From: Seiridium cupressi
Taxonomy: Eukaryota; Ascomycota; Sordariomycetes; Amphisphaeriales; Sporocadaceae
Assembly: GCA_036674765.1 (NCBI GenBank)
Contig: JARVKI010000025.1
Coordinates: 404,165-468,164 of the forward strand
DNA: 64,000 nt
Direction of reading: 5' to 3'
Below, piece by piece: positions 12,740 to 23,739 of the stretch. A program made the translations under genes and the position numbers. How positions within the stretch are numbered: the stretch's first letter is position 1; every line of letters starts with the position of its first letter. The notes under the pieces were generated by a model, which saw nothing but the letters and a program-made list of their open reading frames with translations, ran no database searches and was not told where the DNA came from.

Positions 12740-13989
12740 GATACATGGGGCACTTCAACCGGCGATGCCCTGGAACCTGGTCGTGATTGTCTTATATCCA
12801 TAAGGGGAAGTGAATCAGTTTAGAAGGGCATGTATCAAACTGCCGAGTGAGTTTACTATGATTAAAATGTAATGAGGGGATGTGGAGCGAGAGTTGAGAG
12901 AATATTGATCGCCCACTTTCAGGCTTCACAATCAATCCACTACAATATATCGACTAATCGTTCTCCGAAGTTATGAAAGAAACCGCGCATGAAGAGATTT
13001 GGCGCGGAAGTCCATCTTACGCCGGGATGGTTGGGTTTGGCAAAGCTGGTTTCTCCCCACGGCGCTTGCGATATTGAGAACCCCCCGCCCCTTTCGCCAT
13101 GCAATATGAAGATCCACAAGTAATTAATGAATTAAAACAGACAACCTGTGGTCCGACATTGACTCTGAGGTTTTATGGCATGACGTGAGATCGCAAGGAG
13201 CGAGGCCCGCTTTCGTCGGAATGATTGGCTCTCTTCTCTGGAGGAATTAGACATGATATCTTAGACCCACGAAGAGAATATTCGACTGATGACGGGATGA
13301 TTGCATGATGTTCGGGATGGATGTTGCACTCTACGTAGATCTATAAGCGACGTTGAGATGTCCCTCGGCCCGGAACATTGGGGAAAGAAAAGAGCAGATT
13401 TCTTTCGCATTAATCTCGGTCGCATCAATATGTCCGCTTCAAAGTCCCCAGGCTGCCCCTGAGATTCGCCCGATGACTGGCGGGCGGGCTGACATCTGAC
13501 ATGGAATGATCCTAGAGACAGCCGCCACTAACGTAGAAACTGCGTACGTGGCGGCTTCGAATACTTGCGGTTCGTGTCACTGGCATCGAAGAGTGAGACG
13601 AGACCAAGACCATAGTTTGTTTTCCTGCCTTCTGTTTGTAAAGATTGGACGCCGGGACCAATTTCTTCTTAGCCACTCGGAGTCACTGGCACAATCCGGT
13701 TAATCATTACCACTCGCGTTAAGCTACGAAGATAAGCGCATGGGTTACTTTGACTTGCGATAACCGAAACGATTTCGTTTGTAAAGACCCACGCTCATCA
13801 CCCGCGGTGGAGGGTATCGTCATGATGACTACTTGCATTGTGCTAGAGATTAAAACGAGTGAACAGATTAACCTAACTAAAGAAATAAGTCTCGCCTCCC
13901 TCGGCCCGGCAGATAAAATCCCACCAAATCATGATTGGTCCCATCAAAACTAAGAACAATGCAGCAAGGAAGCCATCAAAAAGTTGAAC
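12740..13989. other. Intergenic
   Basis: No supported gene between the P450 stop and the tRNA. Only short frames without motifs are present. Confidence 0.5.
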
Positions 13990-14060
13990 TGCACTAACCG
14001 CGAATCGAACGCGGGGCCCATCGATGGCAACGATGGATTTTACCACTAAACCATTAGTGC
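13990..14060 (-). tRNA. tRNA-Gly (anticodon GCC)
   Basis: On the minus strand a full cloverleaf can be folded. The acceptor stem GCACTAA pairs with TTAGTGC with discriminator A, then comes the D arm GTTTAGTGGTAAAAT with the GTGG/GGT loop signature. The anticodon stem is CATCG/CGATG with loop TTGCCAT (anticodon GCC), and the T arm is CCGCG-TTCGATT-CGCGG. It has 71 nt, no intron and no encoded CCA, as expected for a eukaryotic nuclear gene. A- and B-box promoters (TGGTTTAGTGG and GTTCGATTC) are intact, so it should be functional. It sits alone in an intergenic region. Confidence 0.95.
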
Positions 14061-15560
14061 GTTTGCAAGGCTCATTAGGGGCTCAGCTGAGGTTGAACAA
14101 ATGATGCTGAATTTCAAATCATATCGAGTGAAAGTATTTACATAATAGTGAAATCCGTTGTTGATGATTATTATGGTCGGCGCCGCGTTCGCACATAGTG
14201 GAGCTACTGGTGCTGGTGCTTAGCTAGACTAGCCCGTTCCCATGTACCAGAAGGCCACCATCAAGCTCTCGCCGTGAAACCGGGGCGAGGGAACAAGGAT
14301 CGATAACAATTCATTCATGGCCAATCTTGATCGATACCACGCAGCACGTTGCTCGCGTCTGTCTTTCATCTCCTGGGGCCCACTCAGTGCTTGGGCCGAA
14401 CTCATCTACAACTGGGCCATCATCGGGCAGATACCGACGTCTATTCCGGCAGCTCCCGTCGATGCCATGACCTGAGAAGTCTTGCATGCTCTTCGAGAAG
14501 GTTTCTGCAGAATGCTACTTGGCCTTCGTTGGGACAATCTTCATGCACGGAGAAAAAGACGCCCCCAATTAATTATGAGTCGCTCGGCATGCTCGGTAAG
14601 ATCAATCAAATGCTGGCTCACATAGAGCAGGCTCAGATCAGGTCAAACGAGGCCAGCGACACCGTCGTTACTGGTGGAAGATAATCGCCCGAGGTACCCC
14701 TAAGCGTGCCCGAATATAGTATCAACGACGAGAAGCGGAGGGAGCAAGGCGGGCGCCAAGACAGCGTGCGTAACTGTTGGTTTATATTCGAGATTGAACA
14801 CCAGGGTCAATTCCACGCGAAACGTTCATTCGCCCGCCTTCCGTCGGGACGGCCCACAGGGACCGTGATGTGCCGGAGCCAGCAGCGACTTGACAAACGA
14901 ACAAGCGCAACCGCCCCATAGCCCACCACTTCTAGCCCCGGCCTAGCGTCTACACAATGTACCTGGAACGGGGTCTAAGCACTCTCGAGAGCACTGACAT
15001 TCGGATCTACAGAACATATAGTGGTCGATATATTGAAGACTTGCAGTAGAATGCTTGATCCTGGCCGTCCCGATCTTGGCGTTTTTAGCGGGCCTCCCCA
15101 GTTTCATGCAAGCGAGACTCGGGTCGGCTAGGGGCGAAGCCTCTGGCGCCTCCTCTGCCAAATTGAAAGTGGATCTAGGGACAAGGCGCCGGGGGCTGCT
15201 TGTCACTTGAAACCTGGAATTGACGCGGCTCTGCGGCGGCACCACGTACATCTTTTTCCTTTTTCGACACAGCGTAGGGACCCTCAGTGGCATGTTTATT
15301 GTGTCCCAGTCATTCCATCTCCGACGTGGGGACCCAGGGCTGGTCGTTGTTTGTCGCGCACAGAACGTTCATGGCATTTCCTTACCAGAACCCAACCAAC
15401 CAACGGTGGGAGTGAATACTGTGGGTATTGTTAAACCGAGATAGAGTGCCGCTATTTCGGAAATGGGTTGACTAGGTGGATGCTAGCTCCATCACGCACT
15501 ATGGCCAGGCCAGGGCGACTGCACAATGGCGTGTTGGGTATCACGTTGAAGGAGTTGGAG
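14061..15560. other. Intergenic / upstream of pectin lyase
   Basis: No convincing gene; several overlapping frames up to 116 codons lack motifs. The 3' end is the distal promoter of the pectin lyase gene. One GTGGGG near 15325 matches the fungal carbon-repressor consensus SYGGRG, but a single match is weak evidence. Confidence 0.4.
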
Positions 15561-15566
15561 GAGGCT

Positions 15567-15572
15567 TATAAG
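15567..15572 (+). promoter_or_regulatory. TATA-like box of pectin lyase gene
   Basis: TATAAG lies 145 nt upstream of the pectin lyase ATG and is followed by long C/T-rich tracts (about 15610-15700), the usual layout of a strongly expressed mould core promoter. The assignment is inference from position and composition. Confidence 0.45.
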
Positions 15573-15716
15573 TAACCAACAGGCGCAAATCCAGTGGAAG
15601 AAGAAGCCATCCATCATTTCCCTATCTCTCTTTCCAATCAACGCTGCAGGACCAGCGATTTCCAACTGGTCATACTCCCCAGTCTGTCTCTCTTTCATCG
15701 CTGCAGTTCGCCCAAC

Positions 15717-16914
15717 ATGGTCTCCTCAGTTCTCTTCAAGCTTGCAGCCCTTGCCGGCCTTGCGCAAGCCGCTACTGTCAGCGTTTCCGGTACCCCGGAA
15801 GGTTTCGCCGCCGATGTGACCGGTGGTGGCTCTGCCACCGCTGTCTACCCCAGCACCACTGACGAGCTGGTCTCTTATCTCGGTGATGATGAGGCCCGTG
15901 TTATCGTCCTGACCAAGACTTTCGATTTCACCGGCACCGAAGGCACCACCACCGAGACCGGCTGTGCTCCCTGGGGTACCGCCTCTGCTTGCCAGGTCGC
16001 TATCAACCAGAATGACTGGTGCACCAACTACCAGCCCGATGCACCTTCGGTTTCCGTCTCCTACGACAATGCCGCTATCGAGGGTATCACCGTCGCCTCG
16101 GACAAGACCCTTATTGGTTCGGGTTCTTCTGGTATCATCGAAGGCAAAGGCCTGAGAATCGCCAACGGTGTCAGCAACATTATCATCCAGAACATCAAGA
16201 TCACCAACTTGAACCCCAAGTACGTCTGGGGTGGTGATGCCATCACTCTGTCCGACTGCGACTTGGTTTGGATCGATCACGTTACCGTGAGTACTCGTGA
16301 ACCCGTGCTATATGTGGCCCTAGCTAATATGAACACAGACTTCCCAAATCGGTCGTGAGCACATCGTCCTCGGCACTTCTGCCAGTGGTCGTGTGTCCAT
16401 CACCAACTGCGACATTGACGGTGAGGTTGACTACTCAGCCACATGCGACGGCTACCACTACTGGGCTCTGTACTTTGATGGCTCCGCCGACTACGTCACC
16501 TTCAAGAACAACTACGTTCACCACACCTCCGGCCGTGGCCCCAAGGTCGCCGGATCCACTCTCCTCCACGCCGTCAACAACCTCTGGGCTGATATTGACC
16601 CCAGCGGTCACGCTTTCGAGATCGCCTCCGGCGCTTACGTCCTGGCTGAGGGCAACGTCTTTCAGGACGTCGATGTTCCCCAGGAGTCTGGCGATGATGG
16701 TGCTCTGTACTCTGCCGACGATTCGTCCCTCGTCTCCTCTTGCTCTTCTTACATCGACCGCTCTTGCGTCGCCAACAGCTACAGCAGCTCCGGCACCTTC
16801 CCCGGCACCGACACCAGCGTTCTCTCCAAGTTCTCGAGCTACACCCTGGCTACCGCCGACTCTACCTCAGACGTCACTGGGCTGTCCTCTTCCGCTGGTT
16901 TCGGTACCATCTAA
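15717..16914 (+). CDS. Pectin lyase (PL1 family)
   Basis: Secreted endo-pectin lyase cleaving methyl-esterified homogalacturonan by beta-elimination. Two exons (15717-16286 and 16339-16914) are split by a 52-nt intron (GTGAGT to ACACAG) placed between codons, giving 381 residues, the usual size of Aspergillus-type pectin lyases. A short signal peptide ([18 protein letters not shown]) precedes the mature parallel beta-helix. Family signatures are [27 protein letters not shown], the substrate-cleft WIDHVT and, after the junction, [12 protein letters not shown], and YYWALYF-like strands near [10 protein letters not shown]. Repeated N/D ladders ([13 protein letters not shown]) fit beta-helix coils. 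The pectin lyase rather than pectate lyase assignment rests on overall resemblance. The start is the Met before the signal peptide; the in-frame Met at 15594 would add an unlikely leader. No defect is seen and codon use is strongly C-ending, suggesting high expression. Confidence 0.95.
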
Positions 16915-17457
16915 GAGATCATCTACCCATCGGTGTTGCTCAAGTCGCGGTCAATTCCATAACTTGATACAATCTTGCCTAGCGGTATGGTTATTGAGTC
17001 GTGTTTACCGCCAACTGTCGAAGGATCATTGGACGATGCGACTTGATGCATTGCAAATTATGGAGGCGTGGAAGCATTGAGAGTTTATACTCTTTGCATT
17101 AGATTTAGGGGGGTTTTACCTTGTATATATTTAGCGCGTTGTTTGACAATTACGCCATTCTATGTATATTCAATTATATTGAATTCAATCATTCTCGTTC
17201 CTGTTTTCGAGACGTAGCAAGTGAAGTGTTAACATTTACTGAAAGACACGCTAACTCAATGATGGATCTTCTCGTCTTCGTCTGACTGATCACCCGGGGC
17301 GCTGTGTTGTCTCAAATTCTGGACATTGGGTTGAGAGGGCACCAATCCTCAGTATCTATCTTAAAGCAACGCCGGCACGCTTGCGAATCGAGCTAGCGTG
17401 TCATGAGGTACGGATGTTCACTGCTCGATTACCTTTCCCCCAACATGTGTGCAATTT

Positions 17458-17924
17458 AAAGATGTACTACAAGCCATCGTCGACCTCGCTCGAGAACATG
17501 ACATTACCATCCACAGCGACGAGGTATACCGACCAATTTTCCACTAGTTAACCGATGAACCGAGGAGATGCCACCCATCTTGACATTCGGGCACGAGAAG
17601 ATCATATCGACGGGGTCCATGTCGAAGGCCTTCAGTCTTGCCGGCATACGCTTGGGCGGGATCGCGACTAGAAGCCCTGGCATAATGCGAGCCTGCTACT
17701 CCTGCCGCGACTACACCACTATGTGTGTCAGCCAGCTTGATGATCAAGTTGCAACATTTGCCCTTACGAAGCCCATGGTCAATGCCCTGCTGAAGCGAAA
17801 CATGGAGCTCGCTGGGAAGAACGTTCAAATTCCGGAGGGCTTTTTGGAGGATTACAAGTGAGCCGTCCAATGGCTCACTCCACGAGGTGGGACGGTAGCG
17901 TCGATCAAACTTGTCGATCGGTAA
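17458..17924 (+). pseudogene. PLP-dependent class I/II aminotransferase remnant
   Basis: Pieces of a fold-type I aminotransferase occur in order: VLQAIVDLAREHDITIHSDE with DEVYR (PLP-ring Asp and the following Tyr), then TGSMSKAFSLAGIRLG carrying the Schiff-base Lys in SKAFSLAG, then RDYTTMCVSQLDDQVATFAL, then WLTPRGGTVASIKLVDR. The order matches the C-terminal two thirds of the family. The gene is dead as read. A TAG (17545-17547) follows PIFH, the frame shifts before PPILTFGHEKI, and a TGA (17859-17861) separates EDYK from AVQWLTPRGG, consistent with a CGA to TGA change. The N-terminal third is absent or unrecognisable. Substrate unknown. Confidence 0.8.
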
Positions 17925-18349
17925 AGAATAACACTTGATGATGTCGATTTATGTAAGCGTTTTCAGAGTACTACTGGAGTGATGATAGTGTCAGCTAGCC
18001 GGAGTTTGGTGGCGGCGTTGATTTCATGGGTTGGATATGTTCCAGAACATAAAGGTAGAGTATTAGATGTTTCTAGTTCATTCAAGACGCTCTGACAAGC
18101 TCTGTGATACAAGTTCGTCGGCCAGCCCCCACATAATGCAGAGGAGGGCAGGTGAAGATGATTGATCTCACAAACTACGATATTAGAAGAGTACGAGCAA
18201 CACCTAGTACAACCCGATGTGTTTGCGAGTCTCCGCCAACTTAAACCCGTTCCCAATCCCTCTGACTTTCTATATCGTTACTGCGATTGCTTAACAGGAT
18301 CCAAACATACAGATCCTCTATTCAAGTAGGCATAAGCCTACGGGCGGTG

Positions 18350-18829
18350 CTAAGGTCCCATGAAGTCACCCTTGCCCAGCGGAACGCCTTTCATACGAAG
18401 AATAGCATACGCAGTCTGCAGGTGGAAAAAGAGGTTGGGCATCGCGAAATCGAGGATGAATTGCCTACCCGTCATCTCTTCGCATGCCACTTTACAGACG
18501 TTCTTTTCCGCACCCATGAGAGTTTTGAGGTCCATATTTTTCAATAGAGACAGGGTGTTCTCCGCGCGCTCTATGAGCTGCTCCATAGTCGTCTCGTTGT
18601 CTTCCCACGACTGGATATCCGTCTTCAACAAGCGTTTCAGAAAAACGCTGACTGAATTGGAGACTGATTGCACCTGAAAGCTGAGTGGTAGCATGTCTTC
18701 AATTAGGCTGGCAGGTGGAAGGGTGTCTGCATCTGGCTGCAGCGCTGCCTTCTTGAGGATGTTGACCAGCACCGTGACGCCCCCGATATAGGTGCCGACG
18801 CTAATGTCGTAGATGCTTAATTCGGACAT
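18350..18829 (-). CDS. DUF1993 family protein
   Basis: Single-exon 159-residue protein covering the whole DUF1993 family, small helical-bundle proteins of unknown function in bacteria and fungi. The N-terminus SELSIYDISVGTYIGG is the family start. The middle has DMLPLSFQVQSVSNSV and SWEDNETTMEQLIERAENTL, and the end is LDFAMPNLFFHLQTAYAILR then KGVPLGKGDFMG, where AYAILRxxGVPLGKxDFxG is the family hallmark. Length is normal and no defect is visible. The protein has no signal peptide and no membrane segment, so it is probably cytosolic. It resembles DinB-like four-helix bundles, but a metal-binding or stress role is only a guess. Confidence 0.9.
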   Translation of the reverse strand: MSELSIYDISVGTYIGGVTVLVNILKKAALQPDADTLPPASLIEDMLPLSFQVQSVSNSVSVFLKRLLKTDIQSWEDNETTMEQLIERAENTLSLLKNMDLKTLMGAEKNVCKVACEEMTGRQFILDFAMPNLFFHLQTAYAILRMKGVPLGKGDFMGP

Positions 18830-19522
18830 GGCAGAGTTAATATTGGCGTTTTCCTGTGGTTGAAAGGATTGAAAAGAGAAAGAAGCTGCTTAAGGCGTTG
18901 GTGCAAAAACGAGGGGGAATGGGGAGGAGGGATTAACCCAGGCCTATTGATAAGCTCAGAATTTAATCTATCTCGGGTCTAGATGTGCGGGGTCCTGATA
19001 CACGGAGATGATAACTACATGTAGTCATAAACCAAAGGCGGAATTGGCGCCCCGACTATACTCTTTCGGTCGATCCTTGTCTGCAGTTGAGCGGCACAGA
19101 GGCGGAAGATTACTGAGGTTCAAAGTAATCTGTATTGTTTTGAATAACACCGCATTCAGATATGCCACCCGGGAACCATTTTCTATGAGCTTCAATCTTG
19201 AACCTTCGAAGAAGAGCAGCGTGCTTGGGCTGGTTCTGGCTTGTGGCCGGAGTAAAGGGATTCGTCTATATTTAATTCGTAGTGATTTTTGGTTTTTCTA
19301 ACGCAGACAATGCACCGAATGGTATCGGCCGCACTTCCCGCAGCTACAAGTCAAACTTTTCGCAGAGGATTATGCACAAGAACCATCCAAGAAGAATAAA
19401 CAGCTGAAGCAGTAAGAGTTATCGTGCCGGGCATGCTAAAGACTTAGTATACGCTCAAGAGATTCTACAAATGACTATAACACACTGCAGCTTATGGCCA
19501 CCACGACTGTCGCGCAACTAAA

Positions 19523-20176
19523 TTGACTGAACCGGAAACAAGAACATCCATCCAGACCTATATCAAAGACCAAGCAACAATGTTCGATGACCCTGGGCTT
19601 GGCCAGCTGTGCCCCAGTGAAGAAGCTTTGGAATATTACAATCTGGAATTTGTGAACAACTATACAAGCTCCTCAAAGTACGGAAACTATGTGTACCTGT
19701 TAGTATCGACGATTTTAGGTACGAAAAGTAACGAGTCCTTTATAGAAACTAACGCTCTAGAACTCTATGAACAGGAGATCGAATTGTTACAAATGGAACA
19801 TTTATCACCATCGGGAACTGGAACCAACCACTCGAAGTTTCATATGGTTCAACATCGGTACCAATGGGTATTCAATGCGTGGGTATTCGCGTTGTTGTCA
19901 TTACTCGTCAGTGCCATTTGTCTCGCTAACATTATTATATCCCTACCATTACATGTGGGTCGTCCTTTGGCACGATGGCCTATCAGGATAAACATCAACG
20001 CCTTAATATCGGTCCTGGCCACTGATTCAACATAGGTACTCTTGATATCGGTAACTGCACCTATCAGTAAGGGGAATGGGCTAGGCTCAATAACGATGTC
20101 CCCGTCTATACGATCTGGAAATCTAAGTTGTCCACTGGCTGGTGGCATGTGTCCCAGTAGCACATTGTTCAATATC
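19523..20176 (+). pseudogene. DUF3176-like membrane protein relic
   Basis: The frame holds a hydrophobic span (WVFALLSLLVSAICLANIII) followed by GRPLARWPIRININALISVL, resembling the first membrane segment and the PLxxWPxxItlNalIS motif of fungal DUF3176 proteins. The frame then meets a TAG at 20034-20036. The same frame beyond it still reads LLISVTAPISKGNGLGS, like the next family segment (LLxPVxxxISQxKW), and ends at 20176. About 130 residues upstream of the span are unrecognised. DUF3176 proteins are normally over 500 residues, so this is a truncated or decayed copy. The family assignment is by eye and moderate. Confidence 0.42.
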
Positions 20177-21157
20177 TAATCTCGTCACTAAGTCACGTCA
20201 ACTTCAGCGATCTCGGCTCATTTGGCACTCTGAAAACCACCCTTAGCCTTTAATGGATCCATTTATGCAGCAGATAACGAATTTTGAAAGCTTACTCAAG
20301 ATAATCGGTTCTACTAATATTTCAGCGCATGTTATATTTGAGACGGGCGTAAACCAAAGTGGATTGGTTTCCTCATGGTTTTACACAGATCCCAGAGAGT
20401 TTCAGGCATTCATCACGCAGAGTTTTTATTTTCATGAGAAACTCTCCGATCCTTTCACTCGCAACCCATCGCAACTTGGCCCACCGTCATCCGGTAGTAA
20501 TGTACATTTGGGACTATTGAGACTGTTGCTATCCGGTTCATAGTAATGTACTCCAGACAATAGTGACTATTGTAATTTTTCAAAGAGCGATTGATTATTT
20601 ACGTGGTGGTGGTTATTCCAAAACTGGGCATCAACTAACTGGACGACGGTTGGAGATAGGAGTCCCTTGGTAATCTCCTTAAATAGCTCATTCGGACCAT
20701 TGGACGTGAATGATCTCAATGACTGACAAAGTGGATGTCACACACTCCAAGAATGATGCCCTTCTAACTATAAATGGCACAGAAACGGGTATGGAGATCT
20801 ACGTCCGATTGAAATAGGAATGGGTAATTTTGACGGTTTAGCTGCAGCTTGCCGCGACTACCTCTATTTTTGTGGTACTTGATGCATTAAACCGAAAGTG
20901 CTTACCGACTTGGAAGCCCTCAACACCAGCTTCGATGAATGGGGGTGGCCGGTAAGGTTCGGTATGAGAAACGTCGCCAGACATCAACAGCTGAGCTTAA
21001 AAGACATGAATCTTTGAAATAGGTTCTAGAACTAAAGTCACGTCCGGATATCTAACCATCACCGTTTCACGATGTCATCACAGTTATTCATATTGGTGAA
21101 ATTTTCCTTCTCGTTCGAAATGCAATCTTGATTTATTAAATCAGTGGCTACTTCCAT
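20177..21157. other. Intergenic
   Basis: One 96-codon open frame (20253-20543, starting MDPFMQQITNFESLL) has plausible composition but no motif I recognise. It might be a further piece of the membrane-protein relic just upstream. Nothing else is seen. Confidence 0.4.
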
Positions 21158-21688
21158 CTACCCTCTACTTCCTTTTCCTCTTGCTTTCTCTTTTCCTTTT
21201 GGTTGAGTGTCTTGTTGGCCAGTATTTTCAGCCTCCTTTCGAACAGACTCCAACTTCTTAAGCCTGTCTCTCATTTTCTTTTGCATCTTTCTTGACTCTT
21301 TGATGACTTTCGCTGCCTCTGCAAGCTTCTGCTCAACAGTTCCGACAGCATTCGGGAGGCAAACCTCCTTTTCTAGGAAACCGAAGTGCTCCTGGACCCA
21401 TTTGATATCAGTGTCTAATTCTGTCCTGTGTACTGGCTCGTTATCGTCCATACATAGCTCAAGACCCAGTTCTAAAGCTTCCCGGGCGGACGTAATGGCA
21501 TCGTAGGCGGGACACCGCCGTGGATCAGCAGTTTCATTGGGATCGGCAAAACCTGAGATGGCGGCAGCTGTCTCCTCGGCAGTCGGAAAGTGATAGTTGG
21601 CAGGGTGTGCAATAATCGTGGCAATGAGAGCTTCAGCCTGTTCCCTTAGTTCTTGCAAGGTCGGCTTCTTCTCGTGTCTTTTAGGCAT
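21158..21688 (-). CDS. Hypothetical Lys-rich coiled-coil protein
   Basis: Uninterrupted 176-codon frame, not a family I recognise. Residues 1-50 are charged and helical (PTLQELREQAEALIATIIAH). A middle part has EALELGLELCMDDNEP. Residues 115-155 form an evident amphipathic coiled coil (EQKLAEAAKVIKESRKMQKK onward). The C-terminal 20 residues are a basic, low-complexity tail (KGKEKARGKGSRG) that could bind nucleic acid or act as a nuclear signal. There is no signal peptide or membrane segment. Helical periodicity and absence of stops make a real gene likelier than chance, though the 5' end could include another exon. Function unknown. Confidence 0.6.
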   Translation of the reverse strand: MPKRHEKKPTLQELREQAEALIATIIAHPANYHFPTAEETAAAISGFADPNETADPRRCPAYDAITSAREALELGLELCMDDNEPVHRTELDTDIKWVQEHFGFLEKEVCLPNAVGTVEQKLAEAAKVIKESRKMQKKMRDRLKKLESVRKEAENTGQQDTQPKGKEKARGKGSRG

Positions 21689-23475
21689 GATTCCGGCGAA
21701 TCTTGACCTATGCGATTAGTTTTGTGCTTTTGGTTCTGACAAGATCAACTGAAATTTCCAGTTTGAGATATAGATGTTTTTCCAGAAATATGCTTTGAAG
21801 AGTTGACTTGACGGTTTTGGCCCTCCGCGAAGCTGCAGCAACAGAGTTTTCTTGTATTTCTTGGTGCAAAGCAAAGCAGCATCTTTTGCAGGCCGTGTTT
21901 GTTATGTCAGCTGTGACATTGATCAATGTACAACCGTGATCCTGTTAAGACAAAGCCACTAATCACGAATGGTATCATGAGTTACAGTGTATCACAGACA
22001 CTGTCGTTCAACATCAGCACCAACGCATGAAATCGGAAAATTGATGATGAATTTCCTCGCTTGAACAAACTAAGAACTGACAGATCATAACCTCGCATAT
22101 ATTGGGCAAATTGAATCAGGACAGAATAATGCAACCATGCGGGTAAAGAGTGAGTCCTGGGTTTCGGAACAACTACGGGATTCGGTCAATTAGTAAATGC
22201 ATAAGACAAATTTGTGTCACCCCTCTTGTACATTGAAAGCAATAACAGATTACTACTGCAGATCTGAATAATTTCCTAGCCTCTCCTACTAGAACGACCA
22301 GATGACTGCTCACGATTCTTTAACGGCACCCTCATTATATGACGTCCATGCGCGACAGAATAAGTAGTAGGTGTGGCTGCCATGGGAAAACGACGGGGGT
22401 GGGTGTATTCACGGCCGTTTGTGCCACTAAAGGTAATTTCGAAGCCTGCATCTTGAACAACCTTTCACGATGCCACCGTCGTCTGGATGATCTACCCTTC
22501 TGATTTTATCGTGACCATGGAGTAAAAGTCGATGGGCCAGGATTTATTACACGTTCTTATCTGCATCTTTGATGTTGCCTTCATAGTGAGCATAAGCTCG
22601 TGTTAGATGCGGGACATATGCTATTCACTTCTGTGCTTGATCGGGCCGCTCGTTGAGACGATCACTTTCTAACTGGATGTTGGCTACCTTGGAAGCTTGA
22701 GCTTCAGACGTATAGAAAGGGGCCACATGTATCCTTTTCCACCTTTCGGGCATTGGTTAATTGCTAATGGTTCAGCCTTATACTTCGCATAAAACCTTGG
22801 CACATCCAAATTAGTTTCCGTGTGCCTTGCATCAAATGTGTGCCCTTTGAATGCAATTACTTAGATAAGCTGGATTGTATAATTATAGGAGTTGGATTTC
22901 ATTTTGTTATGACCAGAGATTCCATGTTTATGCTGTGCTGTCCCTGTTCGGTATAAGTGCACTTTTTAGCATCAGGGATATGTAACCTCCTTCAGTTGTA
23001 CAAGCTAAACGCGTTGACGTTGGTTCTCTCATCAAGGCCAACATTTGATAAAAGGCCCGGTTAACCACAACTTATACGTCTAGTAATGTCTGATGGAGAA
23101 CAGATTATAACATATGGTTTCAGCAGTTAGTTCCAACTAGGGTTTGTATCGCGCTATTCGGTCTTCACAAAACATCGGATTACCAACAAACCAACATATA
23201 TGCGACACTAGGTTCAGTAATATCGACTGAAATGTAATGATAGCTTTAGATAAGCAGTCACTTTAGGCACTGGCAATATTACCGTGTATGCAAACAAGTG
23301 TTTCAGATGCAAACATGTCTATTAAGTGTACCTAGGCAAAGGCTTTTTGGCAGCATGGCCGAGTACATTTAAGTCGGCGCCCTGTCTCGCAGGTAGATCA
23401 AGACTAGCCTATCAAGGCTTGCTCAGTTTCCAGACTTGCCGCAGTGATGTGCAGCCTCTCCTGGAAGATAACGCC
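21689..23475. other. Intergenic
   Basis: No frame above 80 codons with any recognisable feature, and no RNA gene or clear repeat. It contains the shared upstream space of the flanking minus-strand gene. Confidence 0.5.
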
Positions 23476-23739
23476 TCAATCTCTGCCCGAGGCCTATTAT
23501 CAGTTAGCAACATTTGGACAGTTGGATTCAGGAATTTTACTTACTGCGCAAGCCGCACAAGTTGAGTCATAGACATAAGTCCAATTGGGGCAGTTATGTG
23601 TATACATATACTTCCATCGGTACTTCCAATAACCGCCACCTCCCCCTTCGGCTGGGTTCCACGATTGGCCGCTATTACCTTTGTCGCCGCCATCACTGCC
23701 GCCATTACTGCCGCTTTTGTTGCCGCTGCTTTGTGGCAT
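23476..23739 (-). CDS. Small Gly/Ser-rich, Tyr/Trp/Cys protein (70 aa, two exons)
   Basis: Exon 1 (23739-23545) starts MPQSSGNKSGSNGG, a Gly/Ser/Asn-rich disordered leader, then a compact aromatic/Cys part: GGGYWKYRWKYMYTHNCPNW and TYVYDSTCAACA. A canonical GTAAGT donor follows at once. A 51-nt intron with a GCTAAC branch site ends in TAATAG, and exon 2 (23493-23476) adds only ASGRD before TGA. The two exons join in frame to give 70 residues. Three Cys, His and many Tyr/Trp in about 35 residues suggest a small folded, possibly metal-binding unit. There is no signal peptide. I recall similar short conserved hypothetical proteins in Eurotiales, but no function. Standard gene finders often miss this size. 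Confidence 0.68.

Noticed and set aside
15726..16280. 184-codon minus frame under the pectin lyase
   Set aside because: Antisense shadow of exon 1 of the pectin lyase gene.
16355..17080. 241-codon plus frame rich in Thr/Pro/Ser
   Set aside because: Out-of-frame reading of pectin lyase exon 2; its low-complexity composition comes from the C-rich codon use of the real gene.
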